Virus record (IMG/VR): IMGVR_UViG_3300006802_013355
Location: 1-20,990 of that record
Strand: one strand, 5' to 3'
Length of the DNA stretch: 20,990 nt
Source: a virus
A program made the translations under genes and the position numbers. The notes under the pieces were generated by a model, which was given only the letters and a program-made list of their open reading frames with translations, made no database searches and was not told the DNA's origin. Positions 1 through 7,855 of this stretch are shown here, one piece after another. Position 1 is the stretch's first letter, and each line of letters opens with the position of its first letter.

Positions 1-2768
1 GCAGAGCACATCTTATATTGTAGGTTATCCTTGAGAAACTCATTGAAGTCTAACCATCCACCATCGGGTGTATGTCTCTTTATCTTTCCAAGCACAGACT
101 TACCCAAACCCTTGATACCCAAGAGGCCTACAAAGTATTGGTCGTTGGTGACCCTAAACTCCAAAGAGAAGTCGTTGATACTACCAAGTGTAACTTCGGG
201 GTCATCCAATAGAGACCGAGCGGTGCTAAGACAAAGGGCGATTTCATCATGGTCATCAGCATGATGGTTTGACATAACCTCAACAAACTCTGCTGGGTGC
301 TTGGCTTTGAAATAACTAGTCCAGTAAGCAAGGATACTATAACTAATCGCGTGAGACTTGTTGAATAGATAACCAGCATTATCAACCAACTTACCAGCAA
401 CTTGTTTGGTTTCTTCCATAGACAAGACTAGTTTTTCGGGGTGGTCGTATAGATGCTCTTGTAGATAGGCATTACACTTCTCATGGTCTAATGACTCACC
501 AATCTTACGAAGAATATCACCTTCACCAAAACTCAAACCAAGACGATTAAACATCTGAATGAATTGCTCTTGGTAAATCATAATACCTTGAGTAGGCAGA
601 AGTATGTCATCAAACATTGGGTGATGGTCATTGGTAATTTCTTCTTCACCATTCTTACGAGCAATGTAAGAATCCAAAGCACCCATCTGTATAACGCCTG
701 GCCGATAGATAGCATTGACCGCAGCAATGTCTTCAATGTTTTTGGGATTACATTGGGCCAACACTCTTGAAATGTTAGACCCCGCAAACTGAAAGACACC
801 GTATGTATTCCCCTCACACAAGAGCTGATAGGCTTTATCATAATACACCTGCTCATCCTCACTCAACAACTCACGGTCAACAGGCATGGTATACAGGTCT
901 TCTACGGTCATTCCTACCTTATCCATTACATCCTTGATGATAGAAAGAGTAGAGATACCCAACATATCAATCTTGAGAAACTTCATCTTAGCCAACTCGT
1001 CTATCTGCCACTCAGTGACCAGTATGTCATCCTTGGTCTTACGCAAAGGCATCATGTCGTATAATGGACTAGATGAAATGATTACACCACCAGCAGCAAT
1101 AGTTTGATTACGAGCATTACCATTGAGTGTGTCAATAATCTCAACAAACTCTTCACTTTCTTCTTTAGGCATAGTCCCAATGAAGTTACGGACTTCTGGC
1201 TTGTCTTTAGCAATGTCAGCAAAAGTAGCCATAGATTTGTTTAGAGAAATGTGACCAGAGATGGTTTTGGCAATCTTGTTAGATTCGGCAAATGGTAGTT
1301 GTTTGTCCTTAGCCAAATCACGAAACAAAGTGTTGACAGAGTAACGTGCATAAGCAGCAACCGAAGCAATGTTGGCAGCACCCCACTTGGTAGCAATGTA
1401 TTCCTTGACTCTTTCTCTATCCTTATCAGCAAAGTCATTGTCAATGTCTGGCTCTTTGATACGAGTAGGATTCATAAACCTCTCAAAGAATAGATTATAC
1501 TTGATTGGATTGAGATGCGTAATACCCAACAACCAACACAACAAAGCGCCACTAGCACTTCCACGGCCAGGCGACATAAGAATAGAGTTGTCGTATGCCC
1601 ACTTACAGAAGTCTTGTGTAATAAGAAAGTAATCAATGTATCCTTTGTCGGCAACCAACTCCAACTCTTTCTTGAGAGCATCAGCATACATTGGTATATC
1701 ATCAACGGGTATCTGACCAGCATCAACCTTCTCTTGCATACCCTTCTTCAGCTGACTAACAATGTATTCTCTGTTATCTTTGAAACCTTCGGGTGTGACA
1801 AACTGTGGCTCTTTCAATGTCTCGGTATCAAGTTTGGCATGACAACGTGAAGCAATGAGTTTGGTTGACTCAATAGCTTCTTCAAGGTATTCATCAGCAA
1901 TAAGGTCACCATAACCATTACTATACCACAACTCTCTCATCTCATCTTCACTAGCCAAGTAAAGAGAGTGGACACCAGCTTCATCAAACTTGCCGTCTGT
2001 ATTCATCCTCCAGAGGAAGTCGTGTGTCTTGTCGTGTTGTTTCAACACAACGTGTGTATCATTAGCTAAAACACAACGGACACCTTCATACTTCTTACGA
2101 AACAACTCAATCAGAGCGACATTGTAATCCTTCTGTATGTCAAGGTCATGTGGGTGTAGCTCAATAAAATAGTTGTCTTTACCAAAGATACTCAACATCC
2201 TATCAAAGAAGGCAGTCATCTTGTCGGTCTGTTTAGCTTGGAGATAACGCGCCATGTTACTAATCACACAGGTAGTAGTAGCAATGATACCCTCAGAGTA
2301 TTTCTCCAATAAATTCAAGTCAATACGTGGCTTACCATAATAACCTTCTGTGTTAGCAAGATAGTTTAGGCGAAACAGATTTCTAAGACCTGTATCATTC
2401 TCAGCTAGTAGCAACAAGTGTGGAGCACGTAGTCGGAGTTTATTCTTCTCCCTTACCTCTGTAGCGGTAAGACCTTTTTTCTCATCATCAGTGAGACCTC
2501 TTTGGTGCATATCCTCAACACAATACATCTCATTACCAAGTATAGGTTTGACCCCTACCTTGGTCATCTCATCATAAAACTCATACACTCCACCCATCGT
2601 GCCGTGGTCGGTTATGCAGCAAGCCTTCATACCTAACTCTACACACCGAGCAGCGTAATCTCGGGCTTTTCCAACTCCATCAAGCATTGAGTAGCAAGTA
2701 TGCAGATGAATATGTGTGAAAGTATCTATCTGACGTTTATGTAATGGTATTTCTTCTTTGTTTTCCAA
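1..2768 (-). CDS. dnaE: DNA polymerase III alpha subunit (partial, C-terminus beyond window)
   Basis: Replicative DNA polymerase of the bacterial C family. The visible 922 codons begin with a PHP domain (HIHLH at residues 19-23, ITDHG at 52-56). The polymerase core follows: GRGSASG, then PDIDNDF with D441 and D443 matching the catalytic aspartates of E. coli D401/D403, and KIDMLGIST with D601 matching the third (D555). Further on are the DnaE signatures YQEQ and NKSHAISYSILAYWTSYFKA, and IKGLGK near the window edge. About 240 or more residues should lie beyond position 1. The frame matched at every section I translated (N-terminus, middle, C-terminus). The start is TTG at 2768: an in-frame stop lies just upstream in the promoter, and the first in-frame ATG (residue 28) would remove the PHP HxH motif. 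AAAGG lies 9 bases before the TTG. It has its own promoter at 2801-2829. Confidence 0.95.
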   Translation of the reverse strand, partial: MENKEEIPLHKRQIDTFTHIHLHTCYSMLDGVGKARDYAARCVELGMKACCITDHGTMGGVYEFYDEMTKVGVKPILGNEMYCVEDMHQRGLTDDEKKGLTATEVREKNKLRLRAPHLLLLAENDTGLRNLFRLNYLANTEGYYGKPRIDLNLLEKYSEGIIATTTCVISNMARYLQAKQTDKMTAFFDRMLSIFGKDNYFIELHPHDLDIQKDYNVALIELFRKKYEGVRCVLANDTHVVLKQHDKTHDFLWRMNTDGKFDEAGVHSLYLASEDEMRELWYSNGYGDLIADEYLEEAIESTKLIASRCHAKLDTETLKEPQFVTPEGFKDNREYIVSQLKKGMQEKVDAGQIPVDDIPMYADALKKELELVADKGYIDYFLITQDFCKWAYDNSILMSPGRGSASGALLCWLLGITHLNPIKYNLFFERFMNPTRIKEPDIDNDFADKDRERVKEYIATKWGAANIASVAAYARYSVNTLFRDLAKDKQLPFAESNKIAKTISGHISLNKSMATFADIAKDKPEVRNFIGTMPKEESEEFVEIIDTLNGNARNQTIAAGGVIISSSPLYDMMPLRKTKDDILVTEWQIDELAKMKFLKIDMLGISTLSIIKDVMDKVGMTVEDLYTMPVDRELLSEDEQVYYDKAYQLLCEGNTYGVFQFAGSNISRVLAQCNPKNIEDIAAVNAIYRPGVIQMGALDSYIARKNGEEEITNDHHPMFDDILLPTQGIMIYQEQFIQMFNRLGLSFGEGDILRKIGESLDHEKCNAYLQEHLYDHPEKLVLSMEETKQVAGKLVDNAGYLFNKSHAISYSILAYWTSYFKAKHPAEFVEVMSNHHADDHDEIALCLSTARSLLDDPEVTLGSINDFSLEFRVTNDQYFVGLLGIKGLGKSVLGKIKRHTPDGGWLDFNEFLKDNLQYKMCS

Positions 2769-2800
2769 GTAAGTTTGCCTTTCTAAAAAGTTATGATACT

Positions 2801-2829
2801 AATATAAGGAAAAATACAAGGCTTGTCAA
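2801..2829 (-). promoter_or_regulatory. sigma70-type promoter for the dnaE gene
   Basis: Reading the minus strand, TTGACA (2829-2824), a 17-base spacer, then TATATT (2806-2801). The upstream context is AAAGTGC and the downstream context AGTATCATAAC. The expected transcript start is near 2794, about 26 bases before the TTG start of dnaE. It is one of seven copies with the same layout. Here the -35 region is a near-palindrome, GCTTGACAAGC. Confidence 0.85.
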
Positions 2830-2834
2830 GCACT

Positions 2835-3032
2835 TTATTCATCATCCCAACTACTCCAGTTTGATTTATCATCACCTTCATCTTCATCATCCTCATCTTC
2901 ATCATATACATCTTCTGCAAAAAACTCTTCTTCACTATTTGTTTCTTTTTCCTCAACCATCATAGCTATTCCTATAATGATAAAGCTGTTTCCAATAATA
3001 AAAAGAGAAATCCACAATAACAATGAGTCCAT
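2835..3032 (-). CDS. small membrane-anchored acidic protein, hypothetical
   Basis: 65 residues, not recognised as a known family. An N-terminal hydrophobic segment (about residues 4-25, LLLWISLFIIGNSFIIIGIA) should span the membrane. The rest is extremely acidic, with runs of Asp and Glu (about residues 28-57), ending WSSWDDE. The ATG overlaps the TAA of the upstream gene in a TAATG arrangement, so translation is probably coupled. The stop lies 5 bases before the -35 box of the dnaE promoter, closing this two-gene unit. An acidic tail of this type could bind a basic protein or mimic DNA, but that is speculation. Confidence 0.65.
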   Translation of the reverse strand: MDSLLLWISLFIIGNSFIIIGIAMMVEEKETNSEEEFFAEDVYDEDEDDEDEGDDKSNWSSWDDE

Positions 3033-3526
3033 TAGCTAACATTATACCACTTTGGTTTAGTGGCTTCATCCTTCCATACAGCAATGTTTTTCTTTTCTAT
3101 CTGATAATACTTTCTATAAGCAGCAATACTATCACCTTCTACCTTACAATGTGGAGGCATACATTGTGGTGGTTGAGTGAAGTTACCGTACGGTAAGTTT
3201 TTTGGTAGGTGACTAAGGGCGTGTGCAAACTTAGTATCACAGAGATGTCTTCTGTTGTATCGGGAATAGTATTCTTCACATAGGCCTATGAAGTGTCTAT
3301 ACAACCAAGAATAATTTTCTGTTGTTTGTCTGGTCCAAATAGTAGATGGGTGATTCTTATGAGCCACCTTATAAATAGGTTGGCCCGCTACTACTTCAGT
3401 ATTATCAAGAACCCTATGAGCAGTGCATAACATCTGAGCACTTTCAAGGGGCATCTTGACAACGTGTTTATCTAATAAGTTAGAGGCGGCTACGGTAGGG
3501 TCTGAGTCTACGTAAAAGATATTCAT
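3032..3526 (-). CDS. conserved phage protein of unknown function
   Basis: 164 residues. The N-terminus (MNIFYVDSDP, then DKHVVKMPLESAQML) and the later NHPSTIWTR, NYSWLYRHF and AYRKYY segments match, from memory, a protein common in marine T4-like phages. Some annotations of this family tentatively point to pyrimidine-dimer glycosylase (T4 endonuclease V-like), and the C-terminal PKWYN recalls the aromatic end of that enzyme. I see no motif proving activity, so the function is left open. The start is well supported: GGAG lies 7 bases before the ATG, directly downstream of the promoter at 3564-3592. It is first in a two-gene unit with the acidic membrane protein. Confidence 0.75.
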   Translation of the reverse strand: MNIFYVDSDPTVAASNLLDKHVVKMPLESAQMLCTAHRVLDNTEVVAGQPIYKVAHKNHPSTIWTRQTTENYSWLYRHFIGLCEEYYSRYNRRHLCDTKFAHALSHLPKNLPYGNFTQPPQCMPPHCKVEGDSIAAYRKYYQIEKKNIAVWKDEATKPKWYNVS

Positions 3527-3563
3527 GTTTTCTCCTTATAGTTTTCTAAAAAGTTGTAATACT

Positions 3564-3592
3564 AATATAAGGAACTATTCAAGGTTTGTCAA
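3564..3592 (-). promoter_or_regulatory. sigma70-type promoter for the 3526-2835 unit
   Basis: Minus-strand TTGACA (3592-3587), 17 bases, TATATT (3569-3564), followed by AGTATTACAACTTTTTAGAAA, nearly the same leader as at the dnaE promoter. It lies between the methyltransferase stop (3614) and the ATG at 3526. It belongs to the seven-member promoter family of this window. Confidence 0.85.
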
Positions 3593-3613
3593 GCATATTG
3601 TTGTGGTAATAAA

Positions 3614-4381
3614 CTATACCACTTCAGAAAGCTTGGATTTGGTTATTTCTATATATTTTTCATCTATTTCAAAACCTAACCACTGTCTATCTAAAGTATT
3701 AGCGACAACAGCGGTCATTCCACTCCCCATAAAAGGATCTAAAACTATATCATTTTCTTGAGTAGAAAGTAACACACAGTTTTTTACCAACTGTTCTGGA
3801 AATGGAGCGGGGTGGTCTGCCTGTTTCTTTGGTGTTATCTCCCACACCTCACCTTTATACTCTTTTTCTATTTGGTTACGATAGACTTTAGGTTTTTCTT
3901 TACATAACCAATAAATGTGTTCGGTACATGGCACTAATATGTCGGCTCTGATATTTGGTGAACTGCGTCTATTCCATATAATCAACTGATATAAACTTAC
4001 ATCAGATTGGGATATAAATTCTGTAGGTAAAAAACTTCTATTTTTATGTCTACGGGGTTTGTGGTTAAAGAATATGCTACCATCTGGCTTAATAACTCTA
4101 TTCATTTCATTTAAAACCGATATCATCCATTGTTGATAATCGACTTCAGGCATATCATCACCATAGGAATTATAATCAATTTCAAACTTATTCCAAATGT
4201 GATTACCTTTTTCGTGGTATGTATACCTATCATGTTTTTTATTAATATTATTCTTGTTTGGTTTTACCTTACCAAGCAAACCTTTCTTATTATATGGAGG
4301 TGAAGTAACAATACAATCAATAGAGTTATCTTCTAATTGACTTAGACCTTCTAAACAATCCTTATTAATAATTTGATTCAC
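3614..4381 (-). CDS. DNA methyltransferase, N4-cytosine/N6-adenine type
   Basis: 255 residues. S-adenosylmethionine-dependent amino-methyltransferase acting on DNA. The catalytic motif IV is TSPPYN (residues 26-31), and the SAM-binding motif I is DPFMGSGMT (215-223) near the C-terminus. This order, catalytic motif first, is the beta class. The SPPY form is most often seen in N4-cytosine enzymes, but N6-adenine enzymes also carry it, so the target base is not decided. The section between (about 40-200) would hold the target-recognition region. The start is a GTG that overlaps the TGA of the upstream gene (GTGA), implying translational coupling. Transcription comes from the promoter at 5040-5068. 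It could be an orphan methyltransferase protecting phage DNA, or the partner of the 208-aa protein. Confidence 0.9.
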   Translation of the reverse strand: MNQIINKDCLEGLSQLEDNSIDCIVTSPPYNKKGLLGKVKPNKNNINKKHDRYTYHEKGNHIWNKFEIDYNSYGDDMPEVDYQQWMISVLNEMNRVIKPDGSIFFNHKPRRHKNRSFLPTEFISQSDVSLYQLIIWNRRSSPNIRADILVPCTEHIYWLCKEKPKVYRNQIEKEYKGEVWEITPKKQADHPAPFPEQLVKNCVLLSTQENDIVLDPFMGSGMTAVVANTLDRQWLGFEIDEKYIEITKSKLSEVV

Positions 4382-5004
4382 TTAAAAAGCTCCTTATGTA
4401 TGTGCCATAAAACATTATATCTGTTTGTTTGACTACTCTTTCCCTCTCGCTGAAAATGAAAATAACTTTTACCTTCTTTGTTTTTTAGGTGTATCGCGCC
4501 CTTTTTTACTACCCAATTACAGTTTTCAATTTTACTAATCACTTCATCATATTTTAGTTCATACTCTTTATTGTTTTTTGTATCTTTATAAACAATATGG
4601 GTTATACCAAAACCATTGTTAATAATATAGTCAATAACTTTTTTCTTATTATTTACCAAGAAATTAAAAAAACTATCGACAAAAACAGAATCTATTTCTG
4701 TAGTATGATATCTATCCTTGCCATTATTTTTTATTGACGGGTTACCACAAAACCTATGAACAAATTCAGATTCATAAGATTGTAGTCCCATTTTTTCAAT
4801 AAACGATTTTTGAGTAGTAAGGTGAACCTGTGTGCTTGAACCACTAGCGTTTTTAATACTCTTATTGTTTATACCATCACTACCATCAATCTTTGTTTGA
4901 CTACCACCAATTTGCTTTAGATTGTGCTTTTCACATATTTCTTTTTCCTTTAGACCTGAATTTTCTTCTCTTATTCTGCGGCCATCTTCTTTAGTAAGCG
5001 GCAT
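4378..5004 (-). CDS. unrecognised protein coupled to a methyltransferase; candidate restriction endonuclease
   Basis: 208 residues, no family recognised. The N-terminal third is charged and Ser/Asn-rich, and may include a small DNA-binding part (KEKEICEKHNLKQIGG). The C-terminal half has a beta-rich look with a polar cluster YFHFQREGKSS (about 181-191), followed by NVLWHIHKELF. QxExK at 185-189 could serve as the nuclease end of a degenerate PD-(D/E)xK fold, but this is weak evidence. The main argument is context: it overlaps the methyltransferase start, shares one promoter with it, and the two form an isolated cassette. The DNA is very AT-rich (4621-4680 has 11 G/C in 60), unlike the SSB gene (12361-12420 has 29 in 60), suggesting separate acquisition. 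It could equally be a specificity or regulatory partner. Confidence 0.7.
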   Translation of the reverse strand: MPLTKEDGRRIREENSGLKEKEICEKHNLKQIGGSQTKIDGSDGINNKSIKNASGSSTQVHLTTQKSFIEKMGLQSYESEFVHRFCGNPSIKNNGKDRYHTTEIDSVFVDSFFNFLVNNKKKVIDYIINNGFGITHIVYKDTKNNKEYELKYDEVISKIENCNWVVKKGAIHLKNKEGKSYFHFQREGKSSQTNRYNVLWHIHKELFK

Positions 5005-5039
5005 ACTATATATTTTCCTTTGTTAAAAGTTGTAATACT

Positions 5040-5068
5040 AATATAAGGAAAAATACAAGGCTTGTCAA
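5040..5068 (-). promoter_or_regulatory. sigma70-type promoter for the methyltransferase cassette
   Basis: Minus-strand TTGACA (5068-5063), 17 bases, TATATT (5045-5040), then AGTATTACAAC. The bases from AAAGTGCTTGACAAGCCTTG through the -10 are the same as in the dnaE promoter. It lies 8 bases after the stop of the 5501-5076 gene and 36 bases before the ATG at 5004. Confidence 0.85.
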
Positions 5069-5075
5069 GCACTTT

Positions 5076-5501
5076 TTAAAAAGACTCACCCGTATTGCAA
5101 TCATAAAGCAACTTACCTGTTTTTGCACAGAAGATTTTGTTTTCTTGCTCATCTGTGCGATACTTGGCATTTTGACCTAATGTAAAGTATTTTGCCATTT
5201 CACTTATGTTGTTGTCAAAATCTTTACCCAACTTATCCAATGTGCCATAAAAGTATGTGCCTGGCTTTTGTTTTGTTTCTTTAGCTGGCCTTATAAGGTC
5301 TGATAAATCTGCTCCGCTCACTGCCATTTGTCTCCGTCTATATCTTTCGTGCGTCTTTGTTGCTTCGTCTTTTAGTTTCTCAGCTTCCATTTTTTCTAAG
5401 TATTCAGCAGACGGGCCGCTCTTGGGGAGCAGAGCGGCCGCCTGTTTTTCTTGTTTCGTCTTAGTATCTATTGTATTTAGTATTTGTCTTGACTTAGCCA
5501 T
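5076..5501 (-). CDS. hypothetical protein at the end of the replication unit
   Basis: 141 residues from the ATG at 5501 (MAKSRQILNT); family not recognised. The first 80 residues are rich in Lys, Glu, Ala and Gln and probably helical. The C-terminus has a compact segment with two Cys (KIFCAKTGKLLYDCNTGESF), which could be half a metal site or a disulphide. A longer open frame to 5555 exists but runs into the RNR gene; the ATG at 5501 follows the RNR stop by one base, with AGG 6 bases before it. The position directly after RNR suggests a nucleotide-metabolism or redox accessory, but nothing in the sequence proves that. Confidence 0.75.
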   Translation of the reverse strand: MAKSRQILNTIDTKTKQEKQAAALLPKSGPSAEYLEKMEAEKLKDEATKTHERYRRRQMAVSGADLSDLIRPAKETKQKPGTYFYGTLDKLGKDFDNNISEMAKYFTLGQNAKYRTDEQENKIFCAKTGKLLYDCNTGESF

Positions 5502-5502
5502 T

Positions 5503-7383
5503 TTAACCTGCAGCGATAGCGGTAGATTCGGTAATTTCACAAGCTCCACCAGCACACGCTAACTCACCTGTCAAGTCAGTATTGTCCATCAACTCAACTA
5601 CTTGTGATACATCAACCTCTTTTAGAGTTGACACTAGTTCGTTGAATTGTTTTTCATCAATGTCTTCAAAAGGTAATTGAGTATAGGTTGAATCAGCAGC
5701 AAAGTATGGTAGTACAGAAAGTCCATTGTAAAACTCTTTGTTATCCCACATCCACTTACCGACTGAATCCCATTCATCTTCTTTGACCGAAACAGTACAA
5801 GATACATTATGAGTATTGTTGCCAGCAACATGACCATTAGCAATCCATCGTTGATAAATGTCTTTCACTCTATCCAACAACTCTATTGATGTCTCATGTC
5901 GTAGAATACCACCTTCTTCTGCCTTCTGTGGAATAGAAATAACAGCTTGTGTTTCTGGTTTGAAGAAATCATCTTCTACTAATTCGGGGTGATTGAGCAG
6001 CAAGTATGTGTAAATAGCTTCATTCTTACCAACACGAATACGCCTAATATAATAATCGTTGTGCCAAGCATGGACACCACTTGAGGTTCCTAATACACAA
6101 GATGTTGTCCCACTAGGTTTAACCGTAGTTACTCTGGCAGCAGGGTTGACACCCAACTCATTAGCATAATACTTATTTGTATCAACAGCAAGTTTAGCAG
6201 CTTCTTCCAAGTCTAGTTTCTGTACCTTACCACTACCAATACCTGTCATACCCAAACCAAGTAGCGCATCTTTTTCTGTTGTCCTACGCCACACATCTCT
6301 TAGGTAATGAAAGTTTGTATAAGCGGCCTGTAGTGTGCCTATCAAGGCAGCAGCAGAAACTCTGTTATTCAACTCTTCTTGTGTTTCTACATCACTTACA
6401 TTTATCTCACAAAGGTTACAGAACTGAAAAGGTCGTAGGGCAATCTCAGCACAAGGGTTAGTTCCCCAATCTTGGTCATTAGTAAAATAAATGCCTGGCT
6501 CTCCAGCACCACTGGCTTTTACTTTTTCCCAAATATCAAAGAAGTCACTTTCCTTTACTCTATGTCTTACAACAACAGCAGAGTTGTTTGCTCTTGCTCT
6601 TTGTGGCTCTGTTTCCCACCAATTACCAAACTTACATTGTAGCATCTCTTTATCATCAAGAGAGAATAAACTGATAGTGGCACTTCTACGAATACCACCA
6701 GACAATACGGCATCAGCAATCCAACAAACAATGTCATGTACTTCTAGTGTAGTAAGTTGGTCACCGTTTTGCTTTCTGTTAAAAATTCTACGAATGTTAT
6801 GGACACAATCTCTGAGAGGCTCTGGTCCTGGCGCCTTGCCTCCACTTGTTACTAGTAGGGCACCTTTTGGTCTAATTCCACTAAAATCAAAATCGGGGTC
6901 AGGCTTTCCAAGAAAGTAAGCCTTCATCAACATCTTTATACAATCGGCCCAACCTTCAATACTATCACCGACTAAGTATCTCCGTTTCTTCGTAGGAATA
7001 GTAATAGATGGTAGTTTTTCTACATGGTGTTTTTGGACAGAATAACCGACACCTGTGCCACCCAACAAAAGAAACATTATTTCACTGAAGGCTCTATAGT
7101 CATCAACTGGCAAATAAGCACAATTATAGATTCTTGTAGGAGTCTGAGAGATAGCTGGACCAGCAAACTGCAAAGACCTCATAGACGGTAAGACCTGTTT
7201 ATTATATACAAACTCATAAGCTTTTTCAATGTTTGACTTGAGTTTAGGAAAATTACTTATGTGCATTTCCTTATTGCGAGTGATAAGTTCTTCCCACGTT
7301 TCCCTTCTTTGTTTTTCTGGAAGATAACGAGCATACTTCATGTGCACTGTTATCTCAGATAGTATTTGTTGAGTTGTGTCCAA
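5503..7383 (-). CDS. nrdJ: adenosylcobalamin-dependent ribonucleotide reductase (class II, monomeric RTPR type)
   Basis: 626 residues. Reduces ribonucleotides to deoxyribonucleotides using a radical made from coenzyme B12. The cysteines fit the Lactobacillus leichmannii enzyme: C88 (NCAY) for C119; C311 and E313 in NPCAEI for C408/E410; C322 eleven residues later for C419; and a C-terminal C610/C615 pair (CAGGAC) for C731/C736. LPSMRSLQFAGPA, GGTGVGYSVQ and SGGIRRSATISLFS are also typical. It is about 110 residues shorter than the 739-residue L. leichmannii protein, with no key cysteine missing. The start is TTG at 7383, with GGAG 7 bases upstream and 2 bases after the FmdB stop; the first ATG is at residue 15. 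With the dCMP-deaminase-like protein and ThyX it covers dNTP supply. It would need a host that makes or imports B12. Confidence 0.95.
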   Translation of the reverse strand: MDTTQQILSEITVHMKYARYLPEKQRRETWEELITRNKEMHISNFPKLKSNIEKAYEFVYNKQVLPSMRSLQFAGPAISQTPTRIYNCAYLPVDDYRAFSEIMFLLLGGTGVGYSVQKHHVEKLPSITIPTKKRRYLVGDSIEGWADCIKMLMKAYFLGKPDPDFDFSGIRPKGALLVTSGGKAPGPEPLRDCVHNIRRIFNRKQNGDQLTTLEVHDIVCWIADAVLSGGIRRSATISLFSLDDKEMLQCKFGNWWETEPQRARANNSAVVVRHRVKESDFFDIWEKVKASGAGEPGIYFTNDQDWGTNPCAEIALRPFQFCNLCEINVSDVETQEELNNRVSAAALIGTLQAAYTNFHYLRDVWRRTTEKDALLGLGMTGIGSGKVQKLDLEEAAKLAVDTNKYYANELGVNPAARVTTVKPSGTTSCVLGTSSGVHAWHNDYYIRRIRVGKNEAIYTYLLLNHPELVEDDFFKPETQAVISIPQKAEEGGILRHETSIELLDRVKDIYQRWIANGHVAGNNTHNVSCTVSVKEDEWDSVGKWMWDNKEFYNGLSVLPYFAADSTYTQLPFEDIDEKQFNELVSTLKEVDVSQVVELMDNTDLTGELACAGGACEITESTAIAAG

Positions 7384-7385
7384 TG

Positions 7386-7610
7386 TTAGTCTCCGTCTGT
7401 TGATTGTTGTATATTTTTAGCTGATTGATAACCATCCTTGAAAAAACCTGCACCAAACTTGATGCCAGGCGGTGTGTAGTTTCTTCTTACATTGTCCGAC
7501 TTATTACACTTAGGACAATTTTGTTTCTTGTATCTGTCGTAGTCCTTGATAGAGATACTTACTTCAAATGTTTCTTCACACTTATCACAAACAAAATCGT
7601 AAGTAGGCAT
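7386..7610 (-). CDS. FmdB-type zinc-ribbon protein
   Basis: 74 residues. The start MPTYDFVCDKCEETFE is the hallmark of the FmdB/CxxC zinc-ribbon family. Four cysteines (C8, C11, C32, C35) would bind one zinc ion. The C-terminal third is polar and probably flexible. FmdB proteins are named as putative regulators, but their role in phages is not known; metal-dependent protein or nucleic-acid contact is likely. The ATG overlaps the stop of the 81-aa gene upstream, and the TTG of RNR follows 2 bases after its own stop, so the two are probably translated together. Confidence 0.85.
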   Translation of the reverse strand: MPTYDFVCDKCEETFEVSISIKDYDRYKKQNCPKCNKSDNVRRNYTPPGIKFGAGFFKDGYQSAKNIQQSTDGD

Positions 7611-7855
7611 TATGTGCTTTTAGCTCCAATCTTTTCAACACGATGTATAAACTCTGTATTGCCATTGTCGTAGGCTAACAGCACCTCATACTCCACCTCT
7701 TCATTAGTGTGAAGTCTTTCTCTCTCTATCATTTGATTTGCCATCCTAATCACATCATCTCTCTTGGCTTTTGACCTTGATGTTGAATAAACATTTCTAA
7801 TATTTATGTCTGCATTACCCCATCTATGAGTTCTAGTAATTGTAAACCTATCCAT
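7610..7855 (-). CDS. hypothetical protein, 81 aa
   Basis: Not recognised. A short basic protein: a polar N-terminal half (TRTHRWGNADINIRN), a helix rich in Arg, Lys and Glu (about 28-48, KAKRDDVIRMANQMIERER), then a beta-like C-terminus (YEVLLAYDNGNTEFIHRVE). No cysteines, no membrane segment. The ATG lies inside the 3' end of the helicase gene (8-base overlap) and its stop touches the FmdB start, so it sits in a tightly coupled series. Its place among replication genes is the only hint of function. Confidence 0.75.
   Translation of the reverse strand: MDRFTITRTHRWGNADINIRNVYSTSRSKAKRDDVIRMANQMIERERLHTNEEVEYEVLLAYDNGNTEFIHRVEKIGAKST

Noticed and set aside
1515-1850. 111-codon plus-strand frame inside dnaE
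   Set aside because: It is antisense to the conserved polymerase core, has no ribosome-binding site or promoter, and its composition is that of a shadow frame.
3370-3377. Plus-strand TATAAATA, the T4 late-promoter sequence
   Set aside because: It lies inside the 164-aa gene on the opposite strand and no plus-strand gene follows.
5072-5083. Perfect 12-base palindrome CTTTTTAAAAAG at a unit end as a terminator
   Set aside because: There is no loop and no GC-rich stem, so it cannot form a typical intrinsic terminator hairpin; it is an AT-rich chance palindrome over the stop codon.
6491-6919. 142-codon plus-strand frame inside the RNR gene
   Set aside because: It is antisense to strongly conserved RNR sequence; no start signals.
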